A DNA stretch of 64,000 bases from an uncultured Actinomycetes bacterium (GTDB taxonomy: Bacteria > Actinomycetota > Acidimicrobiia > Acidimicrobiales > RAAP-2). The number at the start of each line of letters is the position of its first letter. The stretch's first letter is position 1. Below are positions 59,386 through 64,000 of the stretch, piece by piece. Both the position numbers and the translations under genes were made by a program. The notes beneath the pieces were generated by a model that did no database searches, had not been told where the DNA came from, and saw nothing but the letters and a program-made list of their open reading frames with translations. The DNA is taken from positions 98,199-162,198 of the forward strand of contig CAIJYV010000026.1 in assembly GCA_903825035.1 (NCBI GenBank), written 5' to 3'.

Positions 59386-61056
59386 CTATTCGTCTCCAAA
59401 GACCACGGCACCACTGGAAATGGTGAGATCCACGCTGGTATCGCCGATGCTCGACGATGGGATGGAATACAAATCTTGGTTCAAGACCACAACGTCTGCT
59501 TGCTTACCCGTTTCAAGGGTTCCCAGTACGTTCTCGTCTCGGTTGACGTAAGCCACGCCTTGGGTAAAGGCTCGTAAGGCTTCGTCGATGCTTAACGCTT
59601 CTTCAGGACGGAATGGCACGGTGCATTCACGTTCACCGGGACGACCATACTTTGGCGCTGCAGTGCGGTTAACTGCCGCGTGCATCTCATAAATGGGATT
59701 CGGACTCGATACCGGCCAATCACTCCCAAAGGCAACTCTCGCGCCGTTCGTCTGCAAGGTGTTGATGGAGTACTGCCAGTTCGCCATATCGTCATCGACA
59801 AAAGGCAGAGTGAGATCGTCCATTTGTGGGTCATGCATCGCCCAAAGTGGTTGAAAATTCGCCACCACCCCTAACTGGCCAAAGCGCTTCACGTCCTTCG
59901 GGTTTACGAACTGGAGGTGAGCCATGTGGTGACGTCCGACCTGGCGCCGAACCTCCGGCAGGCTCTCAATAGCGTCTAATGCGGTACTAATCGCAAAGTC
60001 GCCCAGTGTGTGGAAGTGGACTTGAAAGTCTTGATCGTCCAGGGTTCTAACGATTTCCTTTAGTTCGTCGCCGTCGACAAAGAGGGAGCCCTTATGGGTT
60101 CCGTTAGCGCCTGGCGCACCAACATAGGCCCGACTCATCGCGGCGGTGAAAGTTTCGCAGACCCCGTCCATCATCATCTTGATACTGGTGGCTCGAAAGA
60201 GCCCACCGCCCGCCTGCTCTCGACGACTCTGTAGATGACTCAGCTGCCCAAGACCAGCGCTACGGTCCCACCAAAGCGCGCCACGCACCCGGGCCGTTAA
60301 CCAGCCCTCCGCCTCGGCTTGGATGTACGCCTCGTAGGTGTCATTGATACCAAGTTCACCGGCGTAGCCAATGCACGCATCTTGCCAGTGCGTTATACCT
60401 TCGGAGTGCAGACGTTGCAGTGCCGCACGGAGCCCATCGGCTAGTTCTTCTCGCGAAGTCGGCGGCATGATTTTTGCCACTAGCCCCATCGCTCCGTCGT
60501 GGAGCGCGCCAACGGCCTTACCGGTGGGGTCTCGTTCGATTCGACCGTCAAAGGGATCCGACGTGAAGTTGTCGATACCAGCCATTTCAAGCGCGCGCGT
60601 GTTAACCCACGCGGAATGGTGGTCTCGGTTAGGTAAAAACGCTGGGCGTCCGCCCGTTACGGAATCTAACTCTTCCGCCGATGGCACACCACCGGGAAAT
60701 CCCTCCATGGCCCAACCGCCACCCAATACCCAATCGTTTGGACCCAGTTGCTTAGACCATTCGGCAATTTTTGCCAGGTACTCGTACCGGTCGCGAAGTC
60801 CGAGAAGGTTGCAGCGCAAACTCTCAAGCCCACCGGAAATTGCATGAACGTGCGCGTCGCCGAAGGCGGGTGATGCCAGACGCCCCTTGAGATCTATAAC
60901 GCGAGTTTGCGAATTTCTGTACTCGTCTATTTGGACGTCAGATCCCAAAGCCAGAATCGAATTACCGTCGATTGCAATAGCCTGCGCAAAGCCACTCGGG
61001 TCGGTTGGGGTCGCGACGCGTCCATTACGCAAGATAAGGGTGGCGAAAGCCGTCAT
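59386..61056 (-). CDS. Amidohydrolase (YtcJ-like)
   Basis: 556 residues, full length for the YtcJ/amidohydrolase_3 group. Metal-site H-x-H in FGDAHVHAISGG; later DVQFHTLGD-like QVHFHTLGDFAIS and GRHHMAHLQFV; C-terminal Asp in VAFGSDWPVSSPNP. The GGGGGAG site precedes the ATG. No signal peptide. These enzymes cleave imino, amide or carbamoyl bonds; a substrate cannot be named. The neighbouring permease suggests uptake of the substrate or product. Confidence 0.9.
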   Translation of the reverse strand: MTAFATLILRNGRVATPTDPSGFAQAIAIDGNSILALGSDVQIDEYRNSQTRVIDLKGRLASPAFGDAHVHAISGGLESLRCNLLGLRDRYEYLAKIAEWSKQLGPNDWVLGGGWAMEGFPGGVPSAEELDSVTGGRPAFLPNRDHHSAWVNTRALEMAGIDNFTSDPFDGRIERDPTGKAVGALHDGAMGLVAKIMPPTSREELADGLRAALQRLHSEGITHWQDACIGYAGELGINDTYEAYIQAEAEGWLTARVRGALWWDRSAGLGQLSHLQSRREQAGGGLFRATSIKMMMDGVCETFTAAMSRAYVGAPGANGTHKGSLFVDGDELKEIVRTLDDQDFQVHFHTLGDFAISTALDAIESLPEVRRQVGRHHMAHLQFVNPKDVKRFGQLGVVANFQPLWAMHDPQMDDLTLPFVDDDMANWQYSINTLQTNGARVAFGSDWPVSSPNPIYEMHAAVNRTAAPKYGRPGERECTVPFRPEEALSIDEALRAFTQGVAYVNRDENVLGTLETGKQADVVVLNQDLYSIPSSSIGDTSVDLTISSGAVVFGDE

Positions 61057-61185
61057 GTTTACTCCCCCGCTAAAACATCTACACGCAATTCAACTACATG
61101 ACGGCATTTGAATTCGCTATTTGCTCCTCACAGGTTACGCACCAGTAGGAACGAAGTAACACTCTGACTGACGATTTTGTGAGAA

Positions 61186-64000
61186 TCAATTCGCCGAAGG
61201 TGTCGTCGCGACCGAAACTACAGCAGGAATCGAGTCCCCAAGGGCATTGGTTGCCACCACTACGAACACGTAGGGGGTTCCATTTGTGAGTCCCGAAACT
61301 GAGCAACTTGTCGAAGTTGTCGAGCAGCCCAACTGCCAGCCACCCAGAGCCGAGGTCGAGACAAAAGAACCGTGTTGTGCAAAATCGCTATAGGTGTCGA
61401 AATACACGGCGTATTGAGTGATCGGCAATCCACCGGTTCCTGCAGCATTCCACTGAGTAGACACCGATGCGTCGTCCGCCTGCGTCATCGGTGCACTCAA
61501 GGGAATCGGAGCGGTGTTTTGCCCCGAGACTTCCAAGATCACACGGCGATTCATTGCGCAGTTGATGTTCAACGCCGTTGGGTATTGAGATGGGTCCTGG
61601 GCTGGGTTGCATCCAGAGCCATAGGTAGTGGAGACCCCGTACCCGACCCCAGTGACTGAGATGTTGGTGACATTCAACAACGCCAGTTGCGCGCGAAGGT
61701 AAGCGGCCGCCTCATCAGCGCGAGCTTGAGACAGGGTTAGGTTTTGCGAAGCAATACCAGCGTCGTCCGTATAACCGGCCAAGGTAACCGAGGTGTAGTT
61801 ATTACTCACGAGCCACTGAGCCATGGCTTGTAAGAAGACTTGCTCTACGGCATTGGGCGTAGAGCTGTTGGTCGCGTACGGGAACGTCGCTACTGGCAGC
61901 AACCGTGGCGCGAGAGGACGAAGAACCAACATCTGATGATTATTCGAACGAATGATGATTGAGTCGCTGGCGCGAAGAATGTAGTAGTTCGCAGGCGTAA
62001 AGGTGAAACTACAGATTGAAAGTGACCCAACTGGTCGACACACCGGGGGCTGGTTACCCGTGATATTCGCGCCATTGAACCAGACAGAGTAACTCGTGGC
62101 ATTCGAAGTAGTCGAGAAATTAAGTGTCACAGGCAGTTCGAGCATCGTTGGCGTGAGAGCGCCGGTCATGTTGGGGTGCACGGCCACTGGTGTAGTTGCT
62201 TGATTCTGCCAAAACGGGGTCCACTGAGTAGTCCCTGGGGTTGAAACAAAAAGTGACCGCGGGCGTGAGGTTGCCGTCAACTTCTTTATCAATGGATCGG
62301 TCACCACTTGGACTGAATAGGTGTAACTGGTCCCGTTGTCGAGAGGCAGGAGACAGTGACGCACAGTGGCGGTGGTGTAACAGTGGTGGTTACCAGGTTG
62401 AACACTCACGATATAGCCGACGACTGGTAGACCGCCTGAGGAACTTGGTGGGCTCCAGGAAATGTACGCCTGCTTGTCAACGGTTGGGGATGAGGGGTTG
62501 ACGTTGGCCGCAATGTTGGTGGGCGGAGTCGGACGTGATCCAAGGACAAAGGCTGGGGAACTCAAGGCGTAGGCGGAATTACCGCGGGAGTTAGCTGCGC
62601 GTACCTTGAAGACGTAGTGAACACCGCGAGTCAATCCCGAAACGCTACAGCGAGTCGTCGGCGCGGACACTGCGCAAGTTATACCAGCGGGTTGACTGAT
62701 TAGTTGATAGCTCGTTGGTGCCGAGCTACCGGTAGATGGTGACTTGGTCCAGGTAACAATTGCGCCGCTCGAGCCGTTCTGAGTGACGAGAACGTTTGTG
62801 GGAGGGGCTGGAGCATGACCTGTCGTGCCTCCTCCGGTCGTCGCGCTCGAAATTAAGAAGGAAATATTTGCGTCACTGGCCAAATAGCCGGCAATTGCGT
62901 TGGCGTGCAAGTGGAGTATGCAGGTTGCGCCAACCGTGATGAAGGCGACTCGACCGGAAACCAAAGTACATCCGTGCGAGTTGGTGCTTAACGTAATTGT
63001 AACGGGGTCGCTTGGCACATTGAGGCCGTTAAACCTTGCAGCGCCGGCCGGCTGAAAGGATGTGCCAACTTTGGTGTTGGCTGGCAGCACAGTCAATACA
63101 ACGGTGGTAGGGCGAACGACTTGAGCTGTCAACGTCACATCACCGCCGAAGAAGCAGATCGCGCCGGCCGAATATACGTTGCCCTGGCCATCGCGCCAGC
63201 CCAAGAATTGGAGCCCTGCTTGCGTAATCGACGTAGCGGCGAGCATCGTGATGGTCTGACCGAAGGTGAAAAATACAGAGGTTGAGCCCGAACCCGGCAC
63301 CCCCGCAGGGATCACGAAGGTCGCCGTGAACTGATTCGAAGTCACAACTGTATATTGAGTCGAAGTTGTTGCTGGTCCATAAGTAGAGCTTCCGGGATCA
63401 GTAAAGTTCAGCGTACAAATCCCGGGCGTCAGAAAGGTCAGAACGCCACTTTCGTCAATACTGCAAACGGACGAGGACGATGGATCGACGGTAATAATGA
63501 CGAGGTCCCCTGAAGTACTCGAACCCGTTGGCGTGTATGAAGTTCCCGAGAACAGATTCGGTGGATTGACCGTGATGGTTATCGTCGGAGTGAGACGTGA
63601 ACTTCCAGAACCGCCGACCACCAAGTTGCCTGGGCTCACACTCACGGTGTAGTTAAGGTCAGTTGAGTCCGTGCAAGTAACTGCGCCGGGGTAGGTATTA
63701 ACGGCCAGAGTCGAGTTGTAGTCAACCGCGCAGGTCAAGCTCAAGAAATCACTGCCATACAGAAACCCAGCGGTAATGGTGTACGCCGTTGGATCGAAAG
63801 TAGCCGAAGCGTCTCCGTAGTTGGCGGTGGCGTCAGGAGCCGTGATTGTGATTTCGCGCGGACTTATCGTCACCATGCCCGGGACAAAGGTGAAGTTGTA
63901 GTTGGTATCAGTCGCGTCGGTGCAGTTAGTGGTGTCAACAGCGTTAACGCCATCTCCCTGGACATAGTTAGTGTCGCAGATCAGGCCAGGCAAGGTGTCA
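61186..64000 (-). CDS. Large secreted MBG/FN3 protein with internal OmpA-like domain (partial, N-terminus beyond right edge)
   Basis: The frame is open from the window edge to a stop at 61186, about 938 residues; the true start lies outside. From the N-side: an MBG-type module (VTISPREITITAPDATANYGD), Ig/big-like sections, a list-Bact-rpt-like segment (ATFVIPAGVPGS), two FN3 domains (APAPPTNVLVTQN; RPTPPTNIAANVN), then at about 61530-61850 an OmpA/MotB peptidoglycan-binding fold (LAGYTDDAGIASQNLTLSQA, then GVGYG and MNRRVILEVSG), and a last FN3 (about 61195-61490). No sortase or membrane anchor follows. The OmpA-like domain with the N-R-R end is complete enough to bind mDAP-type peptidoglycan, so wall attachment is inferred. 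Function is adhesin-like or structural. Confidence 0.82.
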   Translation of the reverse strand, partial: DTLPGLICDTNYVQGDGVNAVDTTNCTDATDTNYNFTFVPGMVTISPREITITAPDATANYGDASATFDPTAYTITAGFLYGSDFLSLTCAVDYNSTLAVNTYPGAVTCTDSTDLNYTVSVSPGNLVVGGSGSSRLTPTITITVNPPNLFSGTSYTPTGSSTSGDLVIITVDPSSSSVCSIDESGVLTFLTPGICTLNFTDPGSSTYGPATTSTQYTVVTSNQFTATFVIPAGVPGSGSTSVFFTFGQTITMLAATSITQAGLQFLGWRDGQGNVYSAGAICFFGGDVTLTAQVVRPTTVVLTVLPANTKVGTSFQPAGAARFNGLNVPSDPVTITLSTNSHGCTLVSGRVAFITVGATCILHLHANAIAGYLASDANISFLISSATTGGGTTGHAPAPPTNVLVTQNGSSGAIVTWTKSPSTGSSAPTSYQLISQPAGITCAVSAPTTRCSVSGLTRGVHYVFKVRAANSRGNSAYALSSPAFVLGSRPTPPTNIAANVNPSSPTVDKQAYISWSPPSSSGGLPVVGYIVSVQPGNHHCYTTATVRHCLLPLDNGTSYTYSVQVVTDPLIKKLTATSRPRSLFVSTPGTTQWTPFWQNQATTPVAVHPNMTGALTPTMLELPVTLNFSTTSNATSYSVWFNGANITGNQPPVCRPVGSLSICSFTFTPANYYILRASDSIIIRSNNHQMLVLRPLAPRLLPVATFPYATNSSTPNAVEQVFLQAMAQWLVSNNYTSVTLAGYTDDAGIASQNLTLSQARADEAAAYLRAQLALLNVTNISVTGVGYGVSTTYGSGCNPAQDPSQYPTALNINCAMNRRVILEVSGQNTAPIPLSAPMTQADDASVSTQWNAAGTGGLPITQYAVYFDTYSDFAQHGSFVSTSALGGWQLGCSTTSTSCSVSGLTNGTPYVFVVVATNALGDSIPAVVSVATTPSAN

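Overview
The window looks like a chromosomal segment of a compact, moderately GC-rich actinobacterium. My best guess is the class Acidimicrobiia, but no rRNA or other decisive marker is present. The evidence is: standalone F420 biosynthesis genes (cofD, cofE); the actinobacterial-type small ribosomal protein bL37 and a COX24/AURKAIP1-like micro-protein; the block eno-ftsB-DUF501-ppx next to mfd and mazG; metG-tatD-X-ksgA-ispE; a CtaG-type oxidase assembly gene; secreted proteins with Thr-rich stretches; tRNA genes without an encoded CCA; and many leaderless-looking promoters. Gene order around 12.4-36.4 kb resembles the Rv1003-Rv1026 region of Mycobacterium tuberculosis as I remember it. No intergenic stretch reaches 300 bases (the longest is about 140), and I saw no CRISPR array, insertion sequence, integrase or phage gene.

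Layout. 1-5.9 kb (minus): surface-glycan block with a GT2/membrane glycosyltransferase (cut by the left edge), two GT4 enzymes, a degenerate GT4-like protein and a beta-lactamase-fold hydrolase. 6.0-7.6 kb (plus): cofD-cofE. 7.6-9.4 kb (minus): sugar-phosphate nucleotidyltransferase and a Thr-tailed membrane protein. 9.49 kb: an odd tRNA with a UAA anticodon but a short variable loop. 9.7-11.8 kb (plus): NlpC/P60 cell-wall hydrolase and a polyprenyl-phosphate glycosyltransferase. 11.7-24.6 kb (minus): GNAT, ppx, DUF501, ftsB, eno, mazG, SurA-like, mfd, pth, rplY, prs, a half-length glmU and tRNA-Gln. 24.7-30.4 kb (plus): two-component system, then an ApbE / haem-b membrane protein / NuoF-like / ferredoxin electron-transfer island and a 33-residue COX24-like gene. 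30.4-36.4 kb (minus): ispE, ksgA, a PASTA plus RlpA-like secreted protein, tatD, metG, rsmI. 36.5-42.3 kb: bL37, two small membrane proteins, ctaG, a PfkB kinase, M1 aminopeptidase, GDT1-like cation exporter. 42.3-46.9 kb: second glycan cluster (three methyltransferases, a toroid protein, a GT4). 46.9-57.8 kb: MFS/MarR pair, NifU-like, AhpD-like, carbonic anhydrase, thymidine kinase, sugar kinase, phosphofructokinase, GT-C-like and cytochrome b-like membrane proteins, malic enzyme, formamidase, an Ig-like secreted protein. 57.9-64 kb (minus): APC permease, amidohydrolase, and a large MBG/FN3/OmpA-like secreted protein cut by the right edge.

Genome style. Same-strand genes overlap by 1 to 17 bases throughout, often as ATGA or GTGA. 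Five convergent pairs overlap by exactly four bases within a palindromic stop tetranucleotide. At least eight genes carry a TANNNT hexamer exactly six bases before an ATG or GTG start with no Shine-Dalgarno, the signature of leaderless transcripts; others have good GGAGG-type sites. The features most worth following up are the electron-transfer island, the PASTA-RlpA protein in the rpfB position, the class I UAA tRNA, the half-length GlmU, and the OmpA-like domain inside a Gram-positive-type secreted protein.
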